A stretch of DNA of 64,000 nucleotides from CAJXMH01 sp040220135 (GCA_040220135.1 JAVJTT010000013.1:124001-188000); one strand, 5' to 3'. Counted from the stretch's first letter, positions 23,013 through 32,129 are shown. Notes: generated from the letters alone by a model not told the origin. Program-made: numbers and translations.

Positions 23013-23969
23013 TTAACTCTTCAACCCCTTCAACAACTCAAAACTTTTAGAGCTACGTTTAACCATTTTGGGGAAAGTGTTAAGCTCGCCTCCAAAGCCT
23101 CTCAAATACTTTTCAATGGAGGGAATACTGCTGCCTTCAAAGTTAAAATGGTCAACTTTTTTTGCTTTGGCCGCTTTAATTGCTTCCCACATCAGCAGAC
23201 TCATGGCTCCTGAATTTTTATGCTGACTAGCTGCTCCACCAATTAAGTAATAAGCTGAATGAGCATCGTAGATCACGCCAATTCCGGCATGAGTTATATC
23301 TCCTTCCTTTGCAACATAAACTGCTCCACACCGGTGCTTTTCAAGATAAGTAACACAACGTTTGATCCAATCGGTTCCCGCAATAGGATTTTGATCATTT
23401 CTACTTTCGAAAGATTGATTGACTAATTGATCTAATGTTTCAGCATCATAGCTCATTTCTATGCGAAGGCTTTTTTTAGCTTTGCGTATTTGGCGTCGTA
23501 TATTTTCTCTTAAGCCCGACCAAAGTTGCTGTTTCTCTTGGCCTAAATGTAATACATAGGTGTATTTAATTTGCTGTTGAAAGCCTTTCCATAAAAAGGC
23601 TAAACCATTCTTGAAACTTAAAGGAAAGCTAAGTTCGATCTCAGCTACTTGGGGTAACTGATCAAGCAGAGCTTCATAAACTTTATGCTCAAAGCTAATT
23701 TTTGTGCTGTTTTTCTGTCCTTCCGGATAAAGTAAAAAAGGACCTGCATACGGACTTAAAGGAGCCTGTGCAATCATTTTCCAAGGGCCTTTTTGGCGAA
23801 TGTAATACGGCCAAACAGCCTGTATTTGTCCGCCTTTTTCTACAATCGCAACCTCCCAGTTGTCTTGCACTACTTCTTCCCACCAACTGTGCTTTTGAGA
23901 AAAAAGAAGGACCTGATCATGTTTTTCTGAAAAGGACTTGAACAAAGATTTTGAATCTGATTTTTGCAT
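23013..23969 (-). CDS. FemAB/GNAT-like peptidoglycan bridge-type acyltransferase
   Basis: 318 residues with a double GNAT fold. Recognisable parts are the central basic motif NIRRQIRKAKKSLRIE, GAVYVAKEGDITHAGIGVIY for the acyl-donor strand, and LMWEAIKAAKAKKVDHFNFE followed by GSSIPSIEKYLRGFGG near the C-terminus, as in FemAB-type and lipid II:glycine transferases. It is cytoplasmic. The substrate cannot be told: Bacteroidota wall peptides usually lack interpeptide bridges, so another aminoacyl- or acyl-transfer reaction is possible. No operon partner; the gene is divergent from the DUF4293 gene. Confidence 0.82.
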   Translation of the reverse strand: MQKSDSKSLFKSFSEKHDQVLLFSQKHSWWEEVVQDNWEVAIVEKGGQIQAVWPYYIRQKGPWKMIAQAPLSPYAGPFLLYPEGQKNSTKISFEHKVYEALLDQLPQVAEIELSFPLSFKNGLAFLWKGFQQQIKYTYVLHLGQEKQQLWSGLRENIRRQIRKAKKSLRIEMSYDAETLDQLVNQSFESRNDQNPIAGTDWIKRCVTYLEKHRCGAVYVAKEGDITHAGIGVIYDAHSAYYLIGGAASQHKNSGAMSLLMWEAIKAAKAKKVDHFNFEGSSIPSIEKYLRGFGGELNTFPKMVKRSSKSFELLKGLKS

Positions 23970-24079
23970 ACTTAGGCTTCAGAGCAAAGATTGTGATATT
24001 TTCTCAAACATTTTAATCCTACTAACGGCTTATGCGGTCAACTTATTTCTTCTTTTCTTTGCAGTAAAAGCAAGAAGAT

Positions 24080-24547
24080 ATGTGGCAAAGAATTCAAACG
24101 CTGTATTTAGGAATCGCAATTGTGTTAAACTTGATCATGCACGGCTTAAGTCTAGCCTCTTTAAAAGTTGATGGGCTGTTTCATGATTTCACCTTGTGGG
24201 GCCTTATTTCTGCCGAGACCGGAGCAGTGCTTTACAGTTCTTTTCCTTTGTTGGGCTTAAATATAGTTTCTGTGCTTATTAGTTTGATCATCATCTTCTT
24301 GTTTAAAAAGCGTCAGCTACAAATTAAACTTTCCCAATTAAACCTCTTTGTTCAAGTCGGGCTAGTAGCAGCCATCTTTTTTATGATAGAGGGAGCAGCA
24401 GAGGAACTTCAACTTAATATGGAGGGAGCGGTAGAATATGGTCCTGCAGCCTTAATAAGCATGGTGCCTTTGTTGTTTATTTATTTAGCCATTAGAGCTG
24501 TCAAGAAAGACGAAGCCTTAGTGAGAGCGGCAGATCGCATTCGTTAG
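24080..24547 (+). CDS. DUF4293 family membrane protein
   Basis: 155 residues with four membrane helices. The N-terminus MWQRIQTLYLGIAIVLNLI is typical of DUF4293, a family largely restricted to Bacteroidota. Function unknown. Its stop codon is interlocked with that of the convergent phosphoesterase gene (4-bp overlap, TTAG, 24544-24547). Confidence 0.85.
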   Translation: MWQRIQTLYLGIAIVLNLIMHGLSLASLKVDGLFHDFTLWGLISAETGAVLYSSFPLLGLNIVSVLISLIIIFLFKKRQLQIKLSQLNLFVQVGLVAAIFFMIEGAAEELQLNMEGAVEYGPAALISMVPLLFIYLAIRAVKKDEALVRAADRIR

Positions 24548-25041
24548 ACTCTTTTTTCTAGTTCAATCACTTCCAAGTCTTTTATTTTACCACTTATTAG
24601 CGAAAAACGCATTAAAGTGAGCACTTGATGAAATCCCACTTTTCCTGCTGCACCAGGATTAAGGTGCAATAAGCCTAGTTTAGGGTCGGGCACGGCTTTT
24701 AAAATGTGAGAGTGTCCACAAATAAAGAGCTTTGGTGGATTTTGTTGAATCTCTTCGAAAACTCTTCGGTCGTAACGATTTGGGTACCCTCCAATGTGGG
24801 TGATCCAAACATCAACTCCTTCCAAATTAAAGCGGAGGTGCTTGGGGTATTCTTTTCTTATTTCCGCTCCGTCAATGTTGCCATAAACGGCCCGAAAGGG
24901 TTTCCACTTTTTCATTTCATCGGCCACTAAAATATTTCCAATGTCACCGGCATGCCAAATTTCATCGCAATCCTTAAAGTGGTGCTTCACTCTAGGGTGC
25001 AAATAGCTGTGGGTATCTGAAATTAGACCGATTCGCTTCAT
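24544..25041 (-). CDS. YfcE/MJ0936-type metallophosphoesterase
   Basis: 165 residues from the ATG at 25041. Calcineurin-like phosphoesterase motifs are complete: GLISDTHSYLHP, WHAGDIGN, YGNIDG, THIGGYP and CGHSHILK. It hydrolyses phosphodiesters in the family's best-known members (YfcE); the natural substrate is unclear. A longer reading frame starts at 25068, but the extra 9 codons cover a -7 box (TATTTTCG, 25046-25053) that lies 4 nt before the chosen ATG, and MKRIGLISDTH is the normal family start. It is divergent from aroB, with only 56 nt between the start codons. Confidence 0.9.
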   Translation of the reverse strand: MKRIGLISDTHSYLHPRVKHHFKDCDEIWHAGDIGNILVADEMKKWKPFRAVYGNIDGAEIRKEYPKHLRFNLEGVDVWITHIGGYPNRYDRRVFEEIQQNPPKLFICGHSHILKAVPDPKLGLLHLNPGAAGKVGFHQVLTLMRFSLISGKIKDLEVIELEKRV

Positions 25042-25045
25042 GATT

Positions 25046-25053
25046 CGAAAATA
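25046..25053 (-). promoter_or_regulatory. -7 box TATTTTCG, 4 nt before ATG
   Basis: One mismatch to TAnnTTTG; AATC separates it from the ATG at 25041 on the minus strand. Back to back with the aroB box. Confidence 0.4.
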
Positions 25054-25085
25054 AGCATAGCCAAACAATTGAAGCCCGACTTTTG

Positions 25086-25093
25086 TAGCTTTA
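25086..25093 (+). promoter_or_regulatory. -7 box TAGCTTTA, 4 nt before aroB ATG
   Basis: One mismatch to TAnnTTTG; CAAA separates it from the ATG at 25098. The -33 element is not evident. Confidence 0.4.
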
Positions 25094-25097
25094 CAAA

Positions 25098-26156
25098 ATG
25101 TCTCAAGTCCATCATATCGATTCCCGGCAAGAGTTTACAAGATTGCTATCTGATTATCTAGAACAAGGTAGTTTTAGCCAAATTTTTATATTAACTGATG
25201 AAAATACTGCACTTCATTGCCAACCGATTTTATGTGAGCTTTTAGAAGAAATTAAAACATCCTTCAACTTCTTATCCATGCCGGCTGGAGAGGCTCATAA
25301 GAATCTGAAAACTTGCCAAAAACTTTGGACAGAGTTGACGGATAAAAAGGCCGACCGTCAATCGCTACTTTTAAACCTCGGTGGTGGAGTGGTAACTGAT
25401 CTCGGAGGTTTTGTAGCGGCAACCTACAAAAGAGGAATGCGATTTTGTCACCTCCCAACCTCTCTCTTGGGGATGGTAGATGCTGCTATAGGGGGAAAGT
25501 GTGGGGTTGATTTTCAAGCCTATAAAAACCACCTTGGTGTATTTGAATTTGCGGAAAAAACCTTTGTTTTTCCTGACTTTTTAAAAACCTTACCTGAAAG
25601 AGAGTTCAGTAGTGGGACAGCGGAAATGGTAAAGCATGCGCTAATTGCAAAGCCTGACTTATGGCATAAGTTGAAATCCATAAGCGCTGATAATCATCAA
25701 GCATGGACTTCATTAATTACCGAAGCCACAGGCGTTAAGCAACAGTTTGTTGAGGAAGACTTTAAAGAACAAGCTAGTCGGAAGGCCTTAAATTTCGGCC
25801 ACAGTTTAGGACATGCTTTAGAAAGTTTCTTATTAAGTCAAGGTACACCCATTCACCATGGTTATGCAGTGGCAGCCGGTATGGTAATGGAAGCTTTTCT
25901 TTCCAAAAAGGCGTGTGGGTTCAGTCAAAAAGAGTTTGAAGAAGTCAGCCTTTTTATCAAAAAAAATTATCCCAAAATTCAATACCAGAAAGGAGAAATA
26001 GAAGAGATATTAAAGTTCTTGGGTCAAGACAAAAAGATTGTTTCGGGGGAGAATCGATTTAGCCTTTTGGAAAAGATAGGGAGTTGTAAAGTTGGTCAAG
26101 TGGTCACTCTAGAAGAAGCTAGAAAAGCTTTAATTTATTATATGCAAGAAGTATGA
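25098..26156 (+). CDS. aroB: 3-dehydroquinate synthase
   Basis: 352 residues. It converts DAHP to 3-dehydroquinate, the second step of the shikimate pathway, with NAD and Zn. Motifs: LLNLGGGVVTDLGGFVAATY for NAD binding, HLPTSLLGMVDAAIGGKCGV, the active-site segment SSGTAEMVKHALI (Zn-ligand Glu), and the histidines in NFGHSLGHALE and IHHGYAVAAGM. The start overlaps a probable leaderless promoter. Its stop overlaps the aroA start (ATGA at 26153-26156), so the two shikimate genes are coupled. Confidence 0.96.
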   Translation: MSQVHHIDSRQEFTRLLSDYLEQGSFSQIFILTDENTALHCQPILCELLEEIKTSFNFLSMPAGEAHKNLKTCQKLWTELTDKKADRQSLLLNLGGGVVTDLGGFVAATYKRGMRFCHLPTSLLGMVDAAIGGKCGVDFQAYKNHLGVFEFAEKTFVFPDFLKTLPEREFSSGTAEMVKHALIAKPDLWHKLKSISADNHQAWTSLITEATGVKQQFVEEDFKEQASRKALNFGHSLGHALESFLLSQGTPIHHGYAVAAGMVMEAFLSKKACGFSQKEFEEVSLFIKKNYPKIQYQKGEIEEILKFLGQDKKIVSGENRFSLLEKIGSCKVGQVVTLEEARKALIYYMQEV

Positions 26157-27370
26157 TCCTGACTGCAGTCAAAATAGATGCTTCGGTTTCCATAGAGTTA
26201 CCCTTATCGAAAAGTATTTCTAATCGTTTGCTGCTCATGCAGGCACTTTCTGAACATGCCTTTGAAATAGAAGCGCTCTCACAAGCGGAGGATACAAGAG
26301 TACTGCAGGAGGCATTAACTAATTCAAAAACAAAGGTTAATGTAGGAATGGCCGGAACGGCATTTCGCTTTTTAACTGCTTTTTATGCTATACAAGAAAA
26401 TGATAGTAAGATTTTAGAAGGCGCTCCAAGAATGCATCAACGGCCCATCGGGGTTTTGGTTGAAGCCTTAAAACAATTAGGGGCTTCAGTCGAGTATTTG
26501 GCTGAAGAGGGCTATCCTCCACTAGAGATTCAGGGTAAAAAACTATTCGGTAGAAATCTTGAGGTATCAGCAACAATAAGTAGTCAGTTTATTTCTGCCC
26601 TGATCATGATCAGCCCTTATTTAGAGCACGGTTTACAGCTTAAATTACAAGGTAAGATTATTTCTAAACCCTATATTGAACTCACCTTAGCATTGATGCA
26701 GCGTTTAGGAGTTAAAGTCGACTTCAATCAAAATGTAATAAAAGTTGAGTCTGGTAATTATGAGTCAAAAGAGAAAGTAAAGGTCGAAAGAGATTGGTCT
26801 TCAGCGGCTTTCTTTTATCAGCTTTTTGCTTTTTCTGAGAGGGAAGAAATGTTCTTGACAGATTTAAGCATGAAGTCGAAACAAGGGGATAAGCAAGTCG
26901 CCAAATTGTTTGAGTTTTTTGGGGTTAGAACACAATCTTTAGAAGGAGGAATAAAGCTGACTAAACTTCCTAATGATAAAGAGATAAATTCGTTGGATAT
27001 GCTGGATTGTCCTGATCTAGTGCCTGCTGTTGCAGTATGCGCGGCTGTTTTAAAACAAGAAGTTAGAATATCCGGCATTAAGAGTTTACGAATAAAAGAG
27101 ACGAATCGCATTGCGGCCCTAGCGAAAGAGCTTGAAAAAATTGGAGCAGAATTGCAGGAAGTTGATCAACAAAGCATATTAATTAAAGGAAGTAAAGAAC
27201 TTCCGAAAAGTGCTTCTTTTAAAACCTATCAAGACCACCGGATGGCAATGTGTTTAGCGCCTTTAGCAATTTTTATGAAGGAGGTCGAGATTGATGATCC
27301 TCATGTGGTTGACAAAAGCTTTCCCCAATTTTGGCAAGAACTTGCAAAATGTGGAATTAAGTCGAGCTAA
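26153..27370 (+). CDS. aroA: 3-phosphoshikimate 1-carboxyvinyltransferase (EPSP synthase)
   Basis: 405 residues. It joins shikimate-3-phosphate and PEP in the sixth shikimate step. Motifs: LPLSKSISNRLLLMQAL (substrate Lys and Ser), MAGTAFRFLTAF (PEP-site Gly-Thr), RPIGVLVEALKQLG, SSQFISALIM, DCPDLVPAVAV, RIKETNRIAALAKEL and YQDHRMAMCLAPLA. The canonical NAGTA/GNSGT motif is read here as GMAGTAFR. It is shorter than E. coli AroA but normal for Bacteroidota. Stop codons interlock with the convergent membrane-protein gene (CTAA, 27367-27370). Confidence 0.95.
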   Translation: MILTAVKIDASVSIELPLSKSISNRLLLMQALSEHAFEIEALSQAEDTRVLQEALTNSKTKVNVGMAGTAFRFLTAFYAIQENDSKILEGAPRMHQRPIGVLVEALKQLGASVEYLAEEGYPPLEIQGKKLFGRNLEVSATISSQFISALIMISPYLEHGLQLKLQGKIISKPYIELTLALMQRLGVKVDFNQNVIKVESGNYESKEKVKVERDWSSAAFFYQLFAFSEREEMFLTDLSMKSKQGDKQVAKLFEFFGVRTQSLEGGIKLTKLPNDKEINSLDMLDCPDLVPAVAVCAAVLKQEVRISGIKSLRIKETNRIAALAKELEKIGAELQEVDQQSILIKGSKELPKSASFKTYQDHRMAMCLAPLAIFMKEVEIDDPHVVDKSFPQFWQELAKCGIKSS

Positions 27371-27741
27371 GAATTCATTTTTCTCTTGTGTTTTCTTCGG
27401 TGACGCTTATAGGCTATAATGCTATAGACTTGACGTAAGGTAGAAATAAGATAAGCCACCGCAATTCCTATCCAAACAAAAGTAAGTACCGCATAGTCTT
27501 GTTCAATGTAATTGTAAGCTACCACTGCTGCTACATGGGCGTTAAAGAAATTCAAAAAAGCGGTTATGCTTGCTACTCTTCTTGGTGCTTGTTGGAAAGC
27601 AATCAGATTGATCATGCCGGTAAAAATCATAACGCAGCCAAGAAATAGATCATCACGGATAAAAAATTCAAAGGCAAAGCCAATGAAGGCAACCATGTTA
27701 AACAGATACAGCGACCGATTTGTACGATATTTCTTTCTCAT
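27367..27741 (-). CDS. Small four-helix membrane protein with basic tails
   Basis: 124 residues: a basic N-terminus (MRKKYRTNRS), four predicted helices, and a very basic C-terminus (KRHRRKHKRKMNS). I recognise no family. It follows the HhH/beta-barrel gene with a 3-nt gap, so it is probably the last gene of that three-gene unit. Confidence 0.65.
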   Translation of the reverse strand: MRKKYRTNRSLYLFNMVAFIGFAFEFFIRDDLFLGCVMIFTGMINLIAFQQAPRRVASITAFLNFFNAHVAAVVAYNYIEQDYAVLTFVWIGIAVAYLISTLRQVYSIIAYKRHRRKHKRKMNS

Positions 27742-27744
27742 TAT

Positions 27745-29841
27745 CTAAAACTTTAAACGCAGTTGCGCTTTAATTTCAGACCGCATATTTCCTTGAATCT
27801 CGTCTTTCCCATTGCCAATTGTGGTTCTGTCAGTAAAGTAAGTTTGAGCATATCGAAGCCAAAAGTCAACTCCTCTTGCAATGTGGTATTTGGTGGTAAT
27901 GTAGAACCTTGTTCCTCTGCCACTGTAGGCAGGAATGGAGAAAGCATATAAAACATCACTTTCGTAAGCATATATTCTACTGTTGTAAGATTCGGTATCA
28001 AATATAGCGTATCTTATTGAGAACGAGAGAGGAAAACTCAATTGTTTATATTTTAAATCTTGATAGATTAAAAAGCCATTTTCATCGGGGCTATTCCCTA
28101 TTTCATAGTTGTTTATCTCAATTCTACTTTTTAATTGAATGCTTTTGGTAATTTGATAGGCAAAGTGTAAGCGGTAATTGCTTAGGGTTTCATCAACTAC
28201 CTCGTCAATTCCCTCGCTATCAGCTTGGTCGTTCCTGCCTCTTTTTCTTTGGCGAAAGCGGAAGTAAGCTTGCATTTTTCGAGATGGCTCATAGGTTAAT
28301 TGGGTGGTTATACGATGACCATTTGATGGGGCATCTGTTTGGTATCGCAACCAACTGAACGCAAAGCGATCGGCAAAGGCAGAAAGGGTAAAGTCTTCTG
28401 ATAAGCGAGAATTGAAACCTAAAAACAGGCCTTCTTCATTGGTATTGGTAGAGCTTTCGCCAATGGCATTGCTTTGAATGGGTTTAAAATCTTTTTCAAA
28501 CTTCCGGTGCTGTATGGCTACCGATAATCGCGGATCAATCACAACTAACGCACCGTTAGTGTAAGCAATTCCGCCATCAGCACTCTGTGAAATTTCACCA
28601 AAGAAATTTACATTGCCTGTCAGGTAGTTATAATCTAGGCCTACATTGGTGTTTTTGTTATCCAATAAGCTAAACTTGTTATAGGTTTGCTCACGGGGGC
28701 TAAATTCAGCGCCAATTTCATTGTGTACTGCAGTTACTCCAATATTTAGGTTTCGCTTTTCATAGGCAAGGTGTGCTCCTAAAAACTCATTGTTCACCAC
28801 ATTTTTATCTTCCAACTCTCCAGGGGTTCGATGAAAGCCATCTTCTGAGAGAGAGGTCACTGTAAAGGGTTGATCCAAAGTGTCACTGTCAGGATTTTGA
28901 ATATTGGCGTCTACCTTGGTATTGGAATAGAAAACGGTCAATTCTAAATTATTATGGGCAAGGGTTATACCTCCACCTCTTAAGAAAAGGTCTTCTTGAA
29001 CCGAGGTGTACTGACGCAATCCCGGAGCGTTTCGTTTTAGGGTAAAAATATTGGGTGATCGACCAAATGCTAATCCAGACCAAAAAGTTAATCCTTGACC
29101 AAATTGAGCTTGGAAGTCGCCTAGCGCCAATTGCTTTACTTTTCCAAAGCCTTGGGCAAAAAAGTGCGCGGAGTAAAAGTCAAACCCATTTGGTTGTGTG
29201 CCTTGAAAGAATTCTTCACCGGCATCTTTTTCTGCGGTAACGCCAAAGCTTAATCGATTGGAGTAGTTAAATCGAAATCGTGTGTAAAGTTTATCAGGAC
29301 TTCCTAGATAGCGTCTATTCGGATTTTCTTCTAGTTCTGCCGGTTCGATGTCTGAAAAGCCTTCTTGCTCCTCCAAAATTCGGCTGTAGCGAATAAACAA
29401 TTGACCACTGCCTTCGCTCAACATATTTTTCAGGCTAATTCTAGGCTGGTCGAGATCGCCTTTTACTTGAGTGAAAGGTTGTATTAATCGTATGCTTTCT
29501 AAGTCAAAGCCTTTAATACTTTGCAACTCTTCAAAGGTGATCAATTTACCGTGGTCTTCAATGTGTTTTAAAAGACTGTTGATCTGAATGTCATTCAACA
29601 AGCCTAAGTCTACAAGATCATAACGCTTGGCATTGTTTAGGTTAATAGGGTGGTCATAATAAAATTCCAATTGCTCAAATAAAGTGGTGAAATCGGCCTC
29701 GCCGCCTTCATTAATGTCGAGCAAAAAATCGACTCTGAATTCAATAATTCGGTTTTTCTCATCCTTTAGTTCTTGCCCCACAGCAATTAAAGAGAAACTT
29801 GCTATAAAAACAAGGCTTGCTATTTTCTTCAATAAACTCAT
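27745..29841 (-). CDS. Helix-hairpin-helix protein with outer-membrane beta-barrel
   Basis: 698 residues. The signal peptide (about residues 1-21) is followed by a ComEA-like helix-hairpin-helix region (INLNNAKRYDLVDLGLLNDI through LITFEELQSIKGFDLESIRL). The remaining 550 residues show alternating aromatic beta strands typical of an outer-membrane barrel (for example YTRFRFNYSNRLSFGVTAEK and SFPLSFSIRYAIFDT), ending in LRLKF with a terminal Phe. HhH domains usually bind DNA or mediate protein contacts; here the domain would face the periplasm. The start overlaps the stop of the upstream PorV/PorQ-like gene by 4 bp, so the two are coupled. Confidence 0.82.
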   Translation of the reverse strand: MSLLKKIASLVFIASFSLIAVGQELKDEKNRIIEFRVDFLLDINEGGEADFTTLFEQLEFYYDHPINLNNAKRYDLVDLGLLNDIQINSLLKHIEDHGKLITFEELQSIKGFDLESIRLIQPFTQVKGDLDQPRISLKNMLSEGSGQLFIRYSRILEEQEGFSDIEPAELEENPNRRYLGSPDKLYTRFRFNYSNRLSFGVTAEKDAGEEFFQGTQPNGFDFYSAHFFAQGFGKVKQLALGDFQAQFGQGLTFWSGLAFGRSPNIFTLKRNAPGLRQYTSVQEDLFLRGGGITLAHNNLELTVFYSNTKVDANIQNPDSDTLDQPFTVTSLSEDGFHRTPGELEDKNVVNNEFLGAHLAYEKRNLNIGVTAVHNEIGAEFSPREQTYNKFSLLDNKNTNVGLDYNYLTGNVNFFGEISQSADGGIAYTNGALVVIDPRLSVAIQHRKFEKDFKPIQSNAIGESSTNTNEEGLFLGFNSRLSEDFTLSAFADRFAFSWLRYQTDAPSNGHRITTQLTYEPSRKMQAYFRFRQRKRGRNDQADSEGIDEVVDETLSNYRLHFAYQITKSIQLKSRIEINNYEIGNSPDENGFLIYQDLKYKQLSFPLSFSIRYAIFDTESYNSRIYAYESDVLYAFSIPAYSGRGTRFYITTKYHIARGVDFWLRYAQTYFTDRTTIGNGKDEIQGNMRSEIKAQLRLKF

Positions 29842-30665
29842 TTTCTGCTTTTATCGGCAGGTGTATAGGATAGTGAAAACTGAGGGGTAAAGCCCAAGGT
29901 AGAATGAAAACCGGAGGCAAAATCTAAAGTAAAATCATTGTAATGTAAGCCAAATCCAAAAGTGCTTAGGGCAGGATCAGAAGCATATCCCAGTCTAAAG
30001 TGTAGAATGTCTATGGCTTTATATTCAATTCCAACTTTGGCTATGGCATTGTAATCAATGTCTTTCATTACCTCACTCATCAGAGAAACTTTGCTTGAAA
30101 ACTCATAGGCGGCACCAAGCTTTAAGAGTGTGGGATAGCGCTCATCCTGAAAGGTAGAAAGCTTTGCTCTATTAGGATTAACTACCACGGCAGCTACGGT
30201 AAGTTCGTCGCTTACCAATGCCATTAAGCCAATATTCCCACTTAAGGCACTGTTGCTGCCGTAGCCTTCTCCGATTTGAGTAGAAAGGTAATTTAACTGA
30301 ACCCCCAAAGCAAAGGTTTTACTTAATCGCTGACCGTAAGAAACCCCTATTTTGTTTTCGTTGTATAAGCTGTATCCAAACTGACCAACTGAAAGGCCAA
30401 AAGCGCCGTTTGACGTAGGGTAAGCAAACACTGCACTGCGGTAGGAAAGGTTGTTGATCAGATAGGGACTCTCATAAGAAATTCCTGCACCCCAATCTTT
30501 CTGAAAGCCTAGTCCGGCAGGGTTATTCTCGGCCGACCAAAAGTCTTGATGTAAAATGGAAATATTTCCCAAGGCATTTGCCCTAGCTCCCACTGAAACA
30601 TCGTCTCTGCCGGCTTTAAGCTGCATGCAGCCGAAGATTGTAAGTGCAAGTAATAAAGCTCTCAT
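29838..30665 (-). CDS. PorV/PorQ-like outer-membrane protein
   Basis: 275 residues with a signal peptide (to about residue 18) and a FadL-type barrel start seen in the PorV/PorQ family: SVGARANALGNISILHQDFW, AENNPAGLGFQ, then repeated barrel strands ending in FSLSYTPADKSRK. PorV and PorQ assist type IX secretion, but this protein lacks a clear assignment to either. Co-translation with the downstream HhH/barrel gene suggests that the two form one outer-membrane assembly; this is inference. Confidence 0.75.
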   Translation of the reverse strand: MRALLLALTIFGCMQLKAGRDDVSVGARANALGNISILHQDFWSAENNPAGLGFQKDWGAGISYESPYLINNLSYRSAVFAYPTSNGAFGLSVGQFGYSLYNENKIGVSYGQRLSKTFALGVQLNYLSTQIGEGYGSNSALSGNIGLMALVSDELTVAAVVVNPNRAKLSTFQDERYPTLLKLGAAYEFSSKVSLMSEVMKDIDYNAIAKVGIEYKAIDILHFRLGYASDPALSTFGFGLHYNDFTLDFASGFHSTLGFTPQFSLSYTPADKSRK

Positions 30666-30762
30666 AGATGAAGAATCAAAGTTCGAAAATACAAATCTTT
30701 TACACTTGCTCTTTTTAGGAACAGATTAAACTAGGGTTAAACTTTTCAGAGGCTTATTCTTC

Positions 30763-30770
30763 TATATTTG
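30763..30770 (+). promoter_or_regulatory. -7 box TATATTTG, 4 nt before ATG
   Basis: Perfect TAnnTTTG match; TCTC separates it from the ATG at 30775. Predicts a leaderless mRNA for the acyltransferase gene. Confidence 0.55.
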
Positions 30771-30774
30771 TCTC

Positions 30775-31320
30775 ATGAAATTGCTCTCGCGTTTTATTTT
30801 TTGGATAACGGGCTGGAAAATAGTAGGTGAAAATCCAAAAGCACTGAAGAAATTTGTCATGATAGCAGCTCCTCACACGAGTAATTGGGATTTACTTTAT
30901 GCTCGAGCGGCTTATTACTTAATGAGTATTCGAGTAAAATATACCATCAAAAAAGAACTCTTTTTCTTTCCGCTTGGTTGGTTTCTGAAAAGTCTGGGTG
31001 GAATTCCTATCGACCGGAATAAGAAGAAAGGAAACATGGTTCAGCAAATGGCTAGGAACTTTAAAAAATGGGAGGAGCTGGCCTTATTAGTTACACCGGA
31101 AGGAACACGCTCTTACGCCAAAGAATGGAAAAAGGGCTTTTATTACATTGCTTTGGAAGCAAAAGTGCCCATTGTATTGGGCTATTTAGATTATGCTAAG
31201 AAAATTGCCGGAATAGGTCCGGTTATTCATCCAAGTGGAGATATAGAGGCTGACCTAGAAAAGATCTTGACTTTTTATCGTGGTATTACACCTAAGTATC
31301 CTGAGAAAGGAGTGATTTGA
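30775..31320 (+). CDS. PlsC-type lysophospholipid acyltransferase
   Basis: 181 residues with the glycerolipid acyltransferase motifs: HTSNWD (HX4D catalytic pair), LGGIPIDRNKK for the acceptor site, and TPEGTRSYAKEWKKGFYYIA. It is short for the family and has one N-terminal hydrophobic stretch, so it is a peripheral or single-anchored inner-membrane enzyme. It may acylate 1-acylglycerol-3-phosphate or another lyso-lipid. The chosen ATG directly follows a consensus promoter box. Confidence 0.85.
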   Translation: MKLLSRFIFWITGWKIVGENPKALKKFVMIAAPHTSNWDLLYARAAYYLMSIRVKYTIKKELFFFPLGWFLKSLGGIPIDRNKKKGNMVQQMARNFKKWEELALLVTPEGTRSYAKEWKKGFYYIALEAKVPIVLGYLDYAKKIAGIGPVIHPSGDIEADLEKILTFYRGITPKYPEKGVI

Positions 31321-31395
31321 AGTTTGAGACCTGAAACAGGAAACTTGAAAAAAGAAACTAGAAACAAGAAACTAGAAAAAAGAAAAAGGGTAATC
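31321..31395. repeat. GAAACTAGAAACAA-type degenerate tandem repeats
   Basis: After the acyltransferase stop, GAAAC-centred units recur: CTGAAACAGGAAACTTGAAA, then GAAACTAGAAACAAGAAACT and AGAAAAAAGAAAAAGG. Purine-rich on the plus strand like the repeats at 2640 and 4980, but with a different unit. Confidence 0.55.
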
Positions 31396-31436
31396 GAGAC
31401 TAGCTAAGCTCTGGTGAGCAATGAATAGGTAATAAA

Positions 31437-32129
31437 TTAATCTTCTTTAATTGCTAATTTAAAGCCCACGCCATGCACATTAATGAGTTGTATTTTCTCA
31501 TCATTTTTTAAATATTTTCTAAGTCGGGAAATAAACACATCCATGCTTCTGCCATTGAAATAATCATCGCTGCCCCAAATAGACTTTAGTGCCAATTCTC
31601 TTTGCATAACTTCATTTTTATGAAGACATAAAAGCCTCAGCAAGTCCGCTTCTTTTTTAGTTAACTTTTGATTCTTATCATCCAATGTCAAATACTGGTT
31701 CACATAATCAAAATGGTAATCGCCAAGATCAAACTCATTTTTAACATTTTCTTTTTGGCCTGCAGAGCGATCTAAAATATTTTTTACGCGAGCTTCAAGT
31801 TCTTGATATTCGAATGGTTTTGTTAGGTAATCCTGTCCGAGTTTAAGGCCTTTTACCTTGTCGGACACCATCGCCTTTGCCGTTAAAAACAAAAAGGGCA
31901 AATCCGGTTTATGTTCTACCAATTCTTCAGCTATTTCAAATCCTCCTTTTTTAGGAAGCATCACATCTAAAATAGCCATGTCAAAAGGGTCGTGTAAAGC
32001 CTTTTTTAAACCTTCTTCTCCATTGGTAGCCCAAGTTACTTCAAATCCAGAACTTTCTAGGTTGTCCTTAATCACAAAGCCAAGGTTTAAGTCATCTTCT
32101 ACCAAAAGGATGCAATTAGCTTGCTTCAT
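31437..32129 (-). CDS. OmpR-family response regulator
   Basis: 230 residues. The receiver domain has the acidic pair ED at residues 11-12, phosphoacceptor D55 in AILDVMLP, and the Lys in LFLTAKA. The C-terminal winged helix shows KLTKKEADLLRLLCLHKNEV and GRSMDVFISRLRKYLKND. It resembles RprY of Bacteroides. It overlaps its kinase gene by 4 bp (32126-32129), so it would depend on translation through the damaged kinase gene. Confidence 0.93.
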   Translation of the reverse strand: MKQANCILLVEDDLNLGFVIKDNLESSGFEVTWATNGEEGLKKALHDPFDMAILDVMLPKKGGFEIAEELVEHKPDLPFLFLTAKAMVSDKVKGLKLGQDYLTKPFEYQELEARVKNILDRSAGQKENVKNEFDLGDYHFDYVNQYLTLDDKNQKLTKKEADLLRLLCLHKNEVMQRELALKSIWGSDDYFNGRSMDVFISRLRKYLKNDEKIQLINVHGVGFKLAIKED

